NCBI RefSeq assembly: GCF_005768555.2
Contig: NZ_VCHX02000334.1
Coordinates: 1-33,257, forward strand
From: Streptomyces sporangiiformans
GTDB taxonomy: Bacteria > Actinomycetota > Actinomycetes > Streptomycetales > Streptomycetaceae
Direction: 5' to 3'
DNA length: 33,257 nucleotides
Part shown: positions 6,881 to 14,880 of the stretch, piece after piece
Position numbering within the stretch: position 1 is the first letter of the stretch
How the letters are laid out: each line of letters opens with the position of its first letter
The notes under the pieces: generated by a model
Told to the model about the DNA's origin: nothing
The model's input: only the letters and a program-made list of their open reading frames with translations
The model's database searches: none
Position numbers and translations under genes: made by a program

Positions 6881-7978
6881 ATGACCGAGAGCTTCCGCCG
6901 CGACGGCGAGTACCCCCAGGGCGACCAGCACCAGTCCGCGTACTCCCAGCAGGAGCACGCCCCTTTCGCACACACCTCCGCGAACTCCTCCGCGAACTCC
7001 CCCGTGAACCCCGAGTGGCCGCCCCCGCCGGCCTACGAGCCGACGCCGCAGGCAGCCCCCTCGGCTCTCCTCACGGAGCCCGTCTCGAGGGCTTCCCGTC
7101 GAGGGCGCGCCAAGGGGCCGATGGCGCTGCTGGCCGCCGTCGCGATAGCCGCCGCGGCCGTGGGCGGCGGCACCGCGTACGCCTTCCAGGAGCTGACCGG
7201 CAACGACACCACGTCGAGCAGCAGCACCAGCACGAGCGTCGTGCCCACCAGCCAGAAGGGCACCGTCGCCGGGGTCGCGGCAGCGGTCAGCCCGAGCATC
7301 GTCGAGATCAGCGCGAGCACGGCCGCCGGCGAGTCCACCGGTTCGGGCGTGATCATCACCAGTGACGGCGAGATCATCACCAACAACCACGTCGTCTCCG
7401 GCGCCACCTCGGTCAAGGTGACGACGAGCACCGGCAAGTCGTACACCGCGAAGGTCGTCGGCACCGACAGCAAGAAGGATCTCGCGCTGATCAAGCTGGA
7501 GAACGCCTCCGGCATGAAGGCGGCGACGCTCGGCGACTCCGGCGGCGTCAAGGTGGGCGACGACGTCGTGGCGATCGGCTCCCCCGAAGGCCTGTCCGGC
7601 ACCGTCACCAGCGGTATCGTCTCCGCGCTCGACCGTGACGTCACCGTCGCCACCGACGACGGCCAACAGCAGCAGCAGTCCCCCGACGACGGCTGGCCGT
7701 TCGGGTTCGGCGGCCAGGAGTTCAACGGCGACACCGGTTCGTCGACGACGACGTACAAGGCGATCCAGACGGACGCCTCCCTCAACCCCGGCAACTCCGG
7801 CGGCGCGCTGATCGACATGAACGGCAACATCATCGGCATCAACTCCGCGATGTACTCGCCCGCTTCCGCTTCCGGCTCCGGTTCCGCTGCGGGCAGCGCC
7901 GGTCTCGGCTTCGCCATCCCGATCAACACCGTCAAGTCCGACCTGAGCGCGCTGCGCGCCGGCGGCGCGGACAACTGA
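6881..7978 (+). CDS. HtrA-like membrane-anchored serine protease without PDZ domain
   Basis: This 365-residue protease has a disordered cytosolic N-terminus (1-80, Gln/Ser/Pro-rich), one membrane helix (about 81-103, MALLAAVAIAAAAVGGGTAY) and an extracytoplasmic trypsin-like domain. The triad is His170 (TNNHVV), Asp200 (KKDLALIKL) and Ser306 (NPGNSGG). It ends right after the last strand (GLGFAIPINTVKSDLSALRA), so the PDZ domain of classical HtrA/DegP is missing. A loop between residues 260 and 290 holds a Q5 run and a Gly/Phe-rich patch. Its likely role is quality control of exported proteins, in keeping with the stress-type two-component genes just downstream. I chose the ATG at 6881; the frame is open further upstream and a TTG at 6860 with AGGAA before it is an alternative. 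Confidence 0.9.
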   Translation: MTESFRRDGEYPQGDQHQSAYSQQEHAPFAHTSANSSANSPVNPEWPPPPAYEPTPQAAPSALLTEPVSRASRRGRAKGPMALLAAVAIAAAAVGGGTAYAFQELTGNDTTSSSSTSTSVVPTSQKGTVAGVAAAVSPSIVEISASTAAGESTGSGVIITSDGEIITNNHVVSGATSVKVTTSTGKSYTAKVVGTDSKKDLALIKLENASGMKAATLGDSGGVKVGDDVVAIGSPEGLSGTVTSGIVSALDRDVTVATDDGQQQQQSPDDGWPFGFGGQEFNGDTGSSTTTYKAIQTDASLNPGNSGGALIDMNGNIIGINSAMYSPASASGSGSAAGSAGLGFAIPINTVKSDLSALRAGGADN

Positions 7979-8010
7979 GCCGCCCCGGGCCCACGAACCA
8001 GGAGTTCGAC

Positions 8011-8247
8011 ATGATCAAGAACGTAGCGGTCCAGCGTGTGCCGCAGATGTCGCGGGTTTCGCAGGTGTCGCACGGCGTCGCCGACGGCGGCGGCCCGGCC
8101 GGGTTCGCCCTGGCCCTCGAAGTGGCCCGCGAGCTGCACCCGCCGCTGACGCGGGCGCCCGAACTGGCCCCGGCGACCGCCACTCCCTCCCGCCCGGCTC
8201 GCCCCGCTCTCCGGGTGCCCGCCCGCCGCCGTACCGTACGGGGTTGA
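8011..8247 (+). CDS. 78-residue small protein of unknown function
   Basis: It starts MIKNVAVQRVPQMSRVSQVS and ends in a basic, Pro/Ala/Arg-rich tail (RVPARRRTVRG). The ribosome site AGGAG lies 7 bases before the ATG, and about 88 percent of third codon positions are G or C, so it looks translated. There is no signal peptide, membrane helix or cysteine. It lies 32 bp after the HtrA-like gene and before the response regulator, probably in one transcript with the protease. I know no family for it. Confidence 0.6.
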   Translation: MIKNVAVQRVPQMSRVSQVSHGVADGGGPAGFALALEVARELHPPLTRAPELAPATATPSRPARPALRVPARRRTVRG

Positions 8248-8374
8248 CCCATGCACCCCTAAATGCGCACATCCGTACGATGTCGATCCATACGACGCCG
8301 CGCACGCTCCCGGAAACGTGCGAGGCTGAAGGCGCCCCACCCACGCCCCATCCCACCCGAGGAACCGAACTCCG

Positions 8375-9112
8375 ATGAGCCCCGCCGAAGGCGACCGTGA
8401 CCCCCAGCGCATCCTGATCGTCGACGACGAGCCGGCCGTGCGTGAAGCACTCCAGCGCAGCCTCGCCTTCGAGGGGTACGACACCGAGGTCGCCGTGGAC
8501 GGCGCGGACGCCCTGGAGAAGGCGACCGCGTACCAGCCCGACCTGGTCGTCCTGGACATCCAGATGCCCCGCATGGACGGCCTGACCGCGGCCCGCCGCA
8601 TGCGCGGCGCCGGCACGACGACGCCGATCCTCATGCTCACCGCCCGCGACACGGTCGGCGACCGTGTGACCGGGCTCGACGCGGGCGCCGACGACTACCT
8701 GGTCAAGCCGTTCGAGCTGGACGAGCTGTTCGCCCGTGTCCGGGCCCTGCTGCGCCGCAGCTCGTACGCGGCGGCGGCCGTGGCGGGCACGGCCCAGGAG
8801 AACGAGGCCCTGACCTTCGGCGACCTCCGCATGGACCTCGCGACCCGCGAGGTCACGCGCGGGGGCCGCCCGGTCGAGCTCACCCGCACGGAGTTCACCC
8901 TCCTGGAGATGTTCCTGGCCCACCCGCGCCAGGTCCTCACCCGGGAGCAGATCCTGAAAGCGGTCTGGGGCTTCGACTTCGAGCCGTCGTCCAACTCCCT
9001 CGATGTCTACGTCATGTACCTGCGCCGCAAGACCGAGGCGGGCGGCGAACCGCGCCTCGTGCACACGGTCCGGGGCGTCGGGTATGTGTTGCGATCGGGT
9101 GGCGCGGAGTGA
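8375..9112 (+). CDS. cssR: OmpR-family response regulator, CssR-like
   Basis: The 245-residue protein has a receiver domain (about 10-125) with phosphoacceptor Asp61 (LVVLDIQMPRMDG), acidic pair in IVDDEP, Thr89 (MLTARD) and Lys111 (LVKPFEL), then an OmpR/PhoB winged helix (about 150-243, LTRTEFTLLEMFLAHPRQV, VYVMYLRRK, VRGVGYVLR). Its gene overlaps the sensor kinase gene by 4 bp (GTGA). The pair next to an HtrA-like protease matches what I know as the secretion-stress system CssRS of S. lividans/S. coelicolor, and also resembles mycobacterial MprAB-PepD. The specific name rests on gene order and similarity, not on a search. The start ATG at 8375 has GAGGA upstream. Confidence 0.85.
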   Translation: MSPAEGDRDPQRILIVDDEPAVREALQRSLAFEGYDTEVAVDGADALEKATAYQPDLVVLDIQMPRMDGLTAARRMRGAGTTTPILMLTARDTVGDRVTGLDAGADDYLVKPFELDELFARVRALLRRSSYAAAAVAGTAQENEALTFGDLRMDLATREVTRGGRPVELTRTEFTLLEMFLAHPRQVLTREQILKAVWGFDFEPSSNSLDVYVMYLRRKTEAGGEPRLVHTVRGVGYVLRSGGAE

Positions 9113-10566
9113 GGACGGTCGTACGGCGGTTCCGCTCGCTGCCCATACGCTCGCGGCTGGCGTTGCTGGTCGCGGCCGCTGTGGCCTTCGCGGTGGCGGC
9201 GGTCTCGCTGGCCTGCTGGTTCATCGTGCAGGGGAAGCTGTACGACGAGCTGGACGACGATCTGCGGGCCAAGACGGGCAAGCCGCAGCAGTTGGCCACC
9301 GTCCAGTCGCTCCTCGACAGCTGCCCCGAGACGCCGGCGGGCACGGACGGTTTCCGGCCGCGCGACTACTACGTCCAGTTGATCAAGTCGGACGGGACGC
9401 CCTGTGTCTACTCGGACTCCGCCGGCACGGTAAAGGTCGCCGACAGCGACACCGAGGTGATCGAGAACGCCTCTTCCGGCCGCGTGCAGTTCCGCGACGG
9501 CGCCGACGTCGACGGCAAACCCGTACGCGTACTGACCGTGCCCCTGGTCATCGATGTGGGCCCCGGCGCTCAGACGGTCTCCGAGGACACCGCCCTCCTC
9601 ATCGCCTTCCCCCTCCAGAGCACCGAGTCCACGCTCAACGAACTGGCGCTGCTCCTCCTCGCCGTCTCCGGCATCGGAGTCGTGGGTGCCGGAGTCGCCG
9701 GCCTGTGGGTCGCCCGCGCCGGACTCCGTCCCGTCGACCGGCTCACCGACGCGGTCGAGCACGTGGCGAGGACCGAAGACCTCACCATCCGCATCCCGGT
9801 GGAGGACGACAGCGAGGACGAGATCGCCCGCCTGTCCCGCTCCTTCAACTCGATGACCGCGGCCCTGGCCTCCTCCCACGAGCTCCAGCAGCAGCTCATC
9901 GCGGACGCGGGCCACGAACTCCGTACGCCGCTCACCTCACTCCGTACGAACATCGAACTCCTCGCCCGCAGCGAGGAGACGGGACGCGCGATCCCGCCCG
10001 AGGACCGCAAGGCGCTCCTCGCCTCCGTCAAGGCCCAGATGACCGAACTGGCCGCCCTGATAGGCGACTTGCAGGAACTGTCCCGCTCGGACACCGGCCA
10101 GCAGGGCGACCGCGTCCAGGTGGTGGACCTCCAGGACACGGTGGAGTCGGCCCTGCGCCGCGCCCGCCTGCGCGGCCCCGAGCTGACGATCACGGCGGAC
10201 CTCAAGCCCTGGTTCGTACGCGCCGAAGCGACCGCTCTGGAACGGGCGATCGTGAACGTCCTCGACAACGCGGTGAAGTTCAGCCCCGAGGGCGACGCCA
10301 TCGACGTCACCCTCAACGCCGGCGTACTGACCGTCCGCGACCACGGCCCCGGCATCCCCACCGAGGAACTCCCGCACGTCTTCGACCGCTTCTGGCGCTC
10401 CCCGTCCGCCCGCGCCCTCCCCGGCTCGGGCCTCGGCCTGTCGATCGTGGCCCGCACGGTCCAACAGGCGGGCGGCGAGGTGTCGTTGACGCCGGCCGAA
10501 GGCGGCGGCACGGTAGCCACGATCAAGCTTCCCGGCGCCCCGACGCCTCCGCCCGAGATGCCGTGA
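9109..10566 (+). CDS. cssS: sensor histidine kinase, CssS-like
   Basis: The 485-residue kinase has membrane helices at about 17-40 and 179-203, an extracytoplasmic sensor region between them (with Cys72 and Cys99), a HAMP linker (about 204-258), a HisKA domain with His269 (DAGHELRTPLTSLR) and a HATPase domain (NVLDNAVKFS, DHGPGIP, GSGLGLSIV). It phosphorylates the partner regulator encoded 4 bp upstream. The two cysteines in the outer region could form a disulfide and sense folding stress, but that is a guess. The gene starts at GTG 9109 inside the end of the regulator gene and is followed by a strong terminator. The call as CssS follows gene order next to an HtrA-like protease. Confidence 0.87.
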   Translation: MRTVVRRFRSLPIRSRLALLVAAAVAFAVAAVSLACWFIVQGKLYDELDDDLRAKTGKPQQLATVQSLLDSCPETPAGTDGFRPRDYYVQLIKSDGTPCVYSDSAGTVKVADSDTEVIENASSGRVQFRDGADVDGKPVRVLTVPLVIDVGPGAQTVSEDTALLIAFPLQSTESTLNELALLLLAVSGIGVVGAGVAGLWVARAGLRPVDRLTDAVEHVARTEDLTIRIPVEDDSEDEIARLSRSFNSMTAALASSHELQQQLIADAGHELRTPLTSLRTNIELLARSEETGRAIPPEDRKALLASVKAQMTELAALIGDLQELSRSDTGQQGDRVQVVDLQDTVESALRRARLRGPELTITADLKPWFVRAEATALERAIVNVLDNAVKFSPEGDAIDVTLNAGVLTVRDHGPGIPTEELPHVFDRFWRSPSARALPGSGLGLSIVARTVQQAGGEVSLTPAEGGGTVATIKLPGAPTPPPEMP

Positions 10567-10580
10567 CCTGGTGAAAACCG

Positions 10581-10616
10581 ACGGGTGTCCGGAGTGAGTT
10601 CACTCCGGACACCCGT
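10581..10616. terminator. terminator hairpin after the kinase gene
   Basis: ACGGGTGTCCGGAGTGA (10581-10597) is fully complementary to 10600-10616, a perfect 17-bp stem with a minimal loop, 14 bp after the kinase stop codon. There is no T run, as usual for Streptomyces terminators. Confidence 0.85.
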
Positions 10617-10910
10617 TCCCCCGATCTCCCCCGATCTCGGGGCCCCCGGCCTCGGGGCGCACCTGCCTCGGTCACAGGAGGGCGCAGGGCCGGGTCGACA
10701 GTGGAGACTTCGACGGCGCGAGGTCAACGAGGCCACGTTATGGAGCTCCGTTCGTCCGCGCCATGTCATGCGTGCACAGTTACCCGGAGCCACGCGTCAC
10801 CGGTGCATGGCGGGCCGCCGTCACGCACAACGAGCGGCATCCGCCGCATCACCGGTGCACAGTGCACAGGCGGCTCCCGCGGCCGCTGCCACCCCGGCCC
10901 GGCCCGGCGG
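10617..10910. other. intergenic region between convergent genes, no gene seen
   Basis: It holds a small CCCCGA-TC-TCGGGG hairpin at 10629-10642 and an 11-bp direct repeat, TCACCGGTGCA, at 10797-10807 and 10849-10859 (52 bp apart). Both lie beyond the 3' ends of the flanking genes, so they are not obvious promoter elements. Open frames here lack ribosome sites. Confidence 0.5.
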
Positions 10911-12827
10911 TCAGGCGGCCGGCAGGAGCGGGCGGCCGGTGGCGGCGTGGAGTGCGAAGGCGAGTGGGCGTACGTCGCTCATCACGTGCTCCTCCTCGTC
11001 CGGAACCCTGTCCCCGTCCAGGTCGAGCGTCAGTTCGCGCTGGATCAGCGGTGCGGCGGTCCGGAGGTGGCCGCGGACGGTCGCGGGCGACAGGCCGAGG
11101 GCCGTGGCCGTCCGTTCCACGTGGGTGTCGTTCTCCAGCCAGGCGCGGAGGGTACGCAGAAGATCACGAGGGTCGTCCTTCAGCGGATCCAGGAACGCGT
11201 CCGCCCAGGCCCGCACCTCCGGCGTGGACACCATCGCCGTGAAGTCGGCCTCCTGATCGACGGAGAGGTCGTCGTGCCCGTACGCGATGACGATCTTGAG
11301 AGCCGCTGAGACCACCACCTGGCTCAGGACATGGTTCCGGTCCAGGCCGATCAGGTCGAAGCACTTGTTGATGCGGTGCAGCACCGTGTTGCGGTGGATG
11401 CCCAACAGGCGGCCGACGGCGTTGTGCCGGAACTCCAGGCCCAGGTCCAGGGTGCGCAGCAGTTGGTCACGCTGGCTCATGGGAAGCGTCAGCACGGGAT
11501 ACAGCAGCGTCCCGGCCCAGCGTCGCGCCGTCTTCGGGGGGAGGACGTCCACCAGGTGGAGCCGCTCCTCGGCGAGCGCCACCCGGTCGGGCAGCTGCCC
11601 CGCCATGGCCAGCGCGGTGCGCGCCTCCCCGTAGGCGTCCGCGGCATCGCCGAGCGCGTGCACACGGCTGCCGCCCATACGATGCCGGGGCAGCGAGGTG
11701 ACGACCCGGCGCAACGCGTCGGCCGTCTCGGTCATGGCGGCCAGGGTGGACGCGGCGGGCGGGTGTCCCGGGTCCCCGTCGTGGGTCGGATCCATCACGA
11801 TCAGATGGTTGAAGGCCGGGCACCGCACCAGCAACGCGCGGTCGGCGACAGCTTCCTCGGCGACCCGGGCGGTGATTTCCCGGTCCTCCTCCGCGCAGTC
11901 GATCACGAAGACACGCATGCGCCCGATGTCCAGCAGTCCCGGTGCGAGCCCGGCCATCACGCGCTGGGCGGCGGCCTCCTCACCGATCATGAGCAGTTGG
12001 AAGGCGCTCAGCCGCACCTCGCGCTCGGCGTCGGCCACTTGGTGGTGGCGTCGGCCGATCTGGTCGATCAGGCCCAGCACCTTGGCCGCGTGCCGCAGCA
12101 GGTCGGTGCCGGCATCGTCGAACGGCCGGCGTGCGTTCACCGACAGCACCGTCGCCGACCCCGCGGCGGCGAGCGGCACGAACCGCGTGCGCGGTGACGC
12201 GCTCCGGCCGACGAGCAGCGGCGCGAACGTCGCCGGCGCCGTCACGGGCGATGCGGCCAGGACACCTCGCTGCGGATCGCTGACCAGCACCTCCGCCTCC
12301 AGAGCCGCCGCCAGCCAGTCGGCGACCCGCTGCATCGCGTTCCCGTCCGCGTCGGCGAGCCGGTCCGGCAGCCGGTTCAACAGGGCGGTGAGCTGATCGG
12401 CCTGCCACTCCGCGTGCTGGTGGCGGTACTCCCGCAGGCGTGGGGCCAGATCGGCCCACTCCTCGAGCGTCTTCCTCGTGGTCAGCAGCGGCACGCCGAG
12501 CCGTGCGGCCGACACGCGAATCGCCGCCGGAACGGCGGACGCACCGTGCTCGTCGACGACCACCGCCAGGGCCGCGGCCCGCTGCCGCGCGACTTCGCGC
12601 AGAAACCGCTCGCCCGCGCCCTGGTCCCGCTGCCGGTCGGAACGCCCGTCCCCGGACGGCCTGATCACCAGGAGAGCGTCCCTGACCTCGCCGAGCTGAT
12701 CACGGCTCCATGAGGTGCCCGGCATCACCCGTACCGAATCCACGACCCGGTCGGCGGCCGACGCGCTCCCTTCGACGATACGAAGCGAGAAGTCGGGCTC
12801 TCCGCACATGTCGCCCAGCGTGGGCAT
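10911..12827 (-). CDS. PucR-type transcriptional regulator with two C-terminal HTH regions
   Basis: This 638-residue protein has an N-terminal PucR-like region (1-135, MPTLGDMCGEPDFSLRIVEG with ALLVIRPSG and GVPLLTT), a central GGDEF-like/PucR sensor region (about 265-430) and an HTH of the PucR C-terminal type (about 455-495, FRHNAVGRLLGIHRNTVLHR). A second similar helical unit follows (about 555-598, THVERTATALGLSPATVRGH), so it seems to carry a duplicated DNA-binding part. The start is the ATG at 12827 because GGAGG lies 6 bases upstream; a longer frame exists but has no ribosome site. No metabolic gene is next to it on the same strand. It probably responds to a small ligand. It is not part of the order I remember from S. 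coelicolor and may be accessory. Confidence 0.82.
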   Translation of the reverse strand: MPTLGDMCGEPDFSLRIVEGSASAADRVVDSVRVMPGTSWSRDQLGEVRDALLVIRPSGDGRSDRQRDQGAGERFLREVARQRAAALAVVVDEHGASAVPAAIRVSAARLGVPLLTTRKTLEEWADLAPRLREYRHQHAEWQADQLTALLNRLPDRLADADGNAMQRVADWLAAALEAEVLVSDPQRGVLAASPVTAPATFAPLLVGRSASPRTRFVPLAAAGSATVLSVNARRPFDDAGTDLLRHAAKVLGLIDQIGRRHHQVADAEREVRLSAFQLLMIGEEAAAQRVMAGLAPGLLDIGRMRVFVIDCAEEDREITARVAEEAVADRALLVRCPAFNHLIVMDPTHDGDPGHPPAASTLAAMTETADALRRVVTSLPRHRMGGSRVHALGDAADAYGEARTALAMAGQLPDRVALAEERLHLVDVLPPKTARRWAGTLLYPVLTLPMSQRDQLLRTLDLGLEFRHNAVGRLLGIHRNTVLHRINKCFDLIGLDRNHVLSQVVVSAALKIVIAYGHDDLSVDQEADFTAMVSTPEVRAWADAFLDPLKDDPRDLLRTLRAWLENDTHVERTATALGLSPATVRGHLRTAAPLIQRELTLDLDGDRVPDEEEHVMSDVRPLAFALHAATGRPLLPAA

Positions 12828-12998
12828 GACGTCCTCCGAGTGCCCCATGGGCAGGAAATGGCAAGTCGTGAAGGGATCATTTTCACCGAAACGACCTCGG
12901 GACACCAGCGGCTCAGGTCGCAGGACCATGGTGCAGGCCGAAGCCTGGTGTCGTAAAACGCGGCAGGTCGGGCGTCAGCCGTAGCGGAATGCCAGGCC

Positions 12999-13015
12999 GC
13001 GTAAGGGAGTTACGC
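12999..13015 (+). promoter_or_regulatory. small hairpin exposing the ribosome site of the PPOX gene
   Basis: GCGTAA (12999-13004) and TTACGC (13010-13015) are complementary and the 5-base loop is GGGAG, the only ribosome-site-like sequence before the ATG at 13021. It could present or mask that site in the mRNA, or serve as a dyad operator. Seen in sequence; role inferred. Confidence 0.35.
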
Positions 13016-13020
13016 CCGTC

Positions 13021-13479
13021 ATGACTCAAGGCCCGGCACCTCGGCATCTCTCCGACGAAGACCTCTCCGAGCTGCTGGGCAGGCAGCAGTTCGGCACGCT
13101 TGCCACCAACAAGCGCAGTGGCCATCCCCATCTGACCACCATGGTCTACAGCTGGGACCCTGAAGCCCGCGTCCTGCGGTTCTCCACCACCGCGGACCGC
13201 ATCAAGGTCAAGCACCTTCGGCGAGATCCGCGCGCTGCCCTGCATGTGGCGGGCGGCGACGTGTGGTCGTTCGCCGTCGCCGAGGGCGAGGCCGAGGTCT
13301 CCGGGATCACGACCGTGCCGGGCGACGCGGTCGGCCAGGAGCTGCTGGCGATGATCCCGGGGGCCGCGAAGCCGGAGGACGAAGACGCGTTCCTGGAGCA
13401 GTTGGTCGCCGAGCGCCGGGTGGTCATCCGGCTGAAGGTGCGGCGGCTCTACGGGACGGCGCTCGACATCGACGGATAG
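13021..13479 (+). CDS. PPOX-class F420-dependent oxidoreductase-like protein
   Basis: This 152-residue protein has the split-barrel flavin fold of the pyridoxamine-phosphate-oxidase class: an N-terminal helix (HLSDEDLSELLGRQQFGTLA), the strand LTTMVYSWD, and the cofactor-binding stretch DRIKVKHLRRDPRAALHV. Many such actinobacterial proteins bind the deazaflavin F420 and reduce small molecules; some bind FMN, and the substrate is not predictable. Length is typical. The ATG at 13021 is the first start after a GGGAG ribosome site in a hairpin loop. It is divergent from the PucR-type gene (193 bp) and convergent with the DUF2993 gene, with a terminator between. Confidence 0.88.
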   Translation: MTQGPAPRHLSDEDLSELLGRQQFGTLATNKRSGHPHLTTMVYSWDPEARVLRFSTTADRIKVKHLRRDPRAALHVAGGDVWSFAVAEGEAEVSGITTVPGDAVGQELLAMIPGAAKPEDEDAFLEQLVAERRVVIRLKVRRLYGTALDIDG

Positions 13480-13513
13480 GGCCTGTCCGATCCTGATCCG
13501 CCGGACAGGCCCT
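13478..13513. terminator. bidirectional terminator hairpin
   Basis: AGGGCCTGTCCG (13478-13489) pairs fully with CGGACAGGCCCT (13502-13513), a 12-bp stem with a 12-base loop. It overlaps the last bases of the PPOX stop codon and lies 29 bp before the convergent DUF2993 gene ends. Confidence 0.8.
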
Positions 13514-13542
13514 GGAGCGGGCCGGGAGCCCGGTCGACATCC

Positions 13543-14811
13543 CTAGCCTCCGATCGACAGCCCCTCCCCCGTGACCCGCACCCTGATCCCGTCCTTCTGT
13601 ACGCGGACGTCCTGCAGCCGTACGTCGCCGTCGGCCGGCTTCGGGAGGCGGAAGCCGAGGGAGAGGCGGTCGACCAGGACGGGGCGGGTGAGCTGGGTGA
13701 GGCCGTCGAGGAGGGCCGGGTCGAAGCCCAGCAGCTTGAGGACCTCGGGGTTGTCCACCGCGGCGTCGATGAGGTTGAGCTTGAGGGCCTTGCGGGCGAA
13801 ATCCGAGGAACCGGTGAGCTCGGCCAGCTTGGTGTCATCGCGCAGCGCGTCCTGGACCGCGGCGTCCGGGATGCCGAGCCGTTGGACGATCGCCGGTACG
13901 GAGAGCAGAGCCTTCGCCTTCTCGGTCTGCTTGGCCAGGCTCTGGGCCGACTTGGGGGTCAGATGCAGGCCCTCGGAGGGGCGGGAGCCGGGACGGTAGG
14001 TGGCCAGGTCGCCGATGTCCAGGCGCATTCCGCCGATCTCCGTCGCGATCCCGCGCTCGCCGTCCCGCTGGATCCGGGCGTCGGCCCGCAGCCGCAGATC
14101 GTGCCCGGCGACGGCCAGCATGCCGCGTGCCCGCACCTGGTCACGGCCGTGGCCGCTGAACGTGACCTGGGAAGCGCCGAGTTCACGGTTCAGATCCTCG
14201 AAGGAGAGCAGCACCTCACCCTGCAAGCGGGGGATGCGGGCTCCGCGGATGGACGTGGGTCCGCCCAGGATCTCGATGCCCGAGGCCGTGGCCTCCACCT
14301 TCGCCAGCGAGACCCGGGCCGCCGCAACGTCCGGCACGGTCACCTTCACGTTGTCGACCCGGCTGTCGGCGAGCTGGGTCAGGAAGGGGAAGCCGTTGAT
14401 CTCGACCTCGGGCGCGGCGCTCAGGTCCAGCTGGTCCTTGAGCTTGTCGGCCGCCGCGTGCTCGGCGTAGAGCACGGCCCAGCGGTCGCCGAGGGTCAGG
14501 AACGCGGCGAGGACGAGGAGCCCGATCACCGCCTTGAGGGCAAGTGGCAGGCCGGCGAAGCGATTTCGACGGCGACGGGCGCCCCGGCGGCGGTGGTTGG
14601 GCGGGGCCCAGTCCTCCGCCGCCGAAGCCGGCCCGTCCAAGTCCTCGCCTTCACCACGGTTCTCGCGGTCATCGGCGTGTTCGGAGTCGTCGACGTCCTC
14701 GTGGAGGAACTCCTCCAGCGGTCCGTCGTCGAGCGTGCCGAGTTCTTCGTACGGGTCTGTATAGAGAGGCTTCTTTGTGGGATGCGTCGCTATGCGATGG
14801 GGGGTACGCAT
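13543..14811 (-). CDS. DUF2993 (LmeA-like) membrane-anchored protein
   Basis: This 422-residue protein has an acidic cytosolic N-terminus (20-70), a basic cluster (RRRGARRRRNRF, 74-85), one membrane helix (about 89-108) and a long extracytoplasmic part with the DUF2993 fold (VEINGFPFLTQLADSRVDNV, IRGARIPRLQGEV, GFDPALLDGLTQLTR). The fold resembles lipid-binding TULIP-type proteins; in mycobacteria a relative, LmeA, acts in lipomannan elongation. A lipid or envelope role is likely here but not shown. The start is the ATG at 14811, which has no strong ribosome site and lies in one arm of an inverted repeat. It is 69 bp downstream of the 5'-nucleotidase gene on the same strand and may be cotranscribed with it. 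Confidence 0.88.
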   Translation of the reverse strand: MRTPHRIATHPTKKPLYTDPYEELGTLDDGPLEEFLHEDVDDSEHADDRENRGEGEDLDGPASAAEDWAPPNHRRRGARRRRNRFAGLPLALKAVIGLLVLAAFLTLGDRWAVLYAEHAAADKLKDQLDLSAAPEVEINGFPFLTQLADSRVDNVKVTVPDVAAARVSLAKVEATASGIEILGGPTSIRGARIPRLQGEVLLSFEDLNRELGASQVTFSGHGRDQVRARGMLAVAGHDLRLRADARIQRDGERGIATEIGGMRLDIGDLATYRPGSRPSEGLHLTPKSAQSLAKQTEKAKALLSVPAIVQRLGIPDAAVQDALRDDTKLAELTGSSDFARKALKLNLIDAAVDNPEVLKLLGFDPALLDGLTQLTRPVLVDRLSLGFRLPKPADGDVRLQDVRVQKDGIRVRVTGEGLSIGG

Positions 14812-14835
14812 CGGCTCAGTTCACCATGCGTACCG
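14803..14835 (-). promoter_or_regulatory. inverted repeat overlapping the DUF2993 start codon
   Basis: GGTACGCAT (14803-14811) and ATGCGTACC (14827-14835) are perfect 9-bp arms with a 15-bp spacer. The left arm includes the ATG of the DUF2993 gene. It could be an operator or an mRNA hairpin that hides the start codon. Confidence 0.4.
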
Positions 14836-14880
14836 ACCCCACCCGCAACCTGAATCGGTTCTAAGGGAGATACGTCACGG

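Noticed and set aside
10797..10859. Direct repeats TCACCGGTGCA as a promoter element
   Set aside because: They lie between the 3' ends of two convergent genes, where no promoter is needed.
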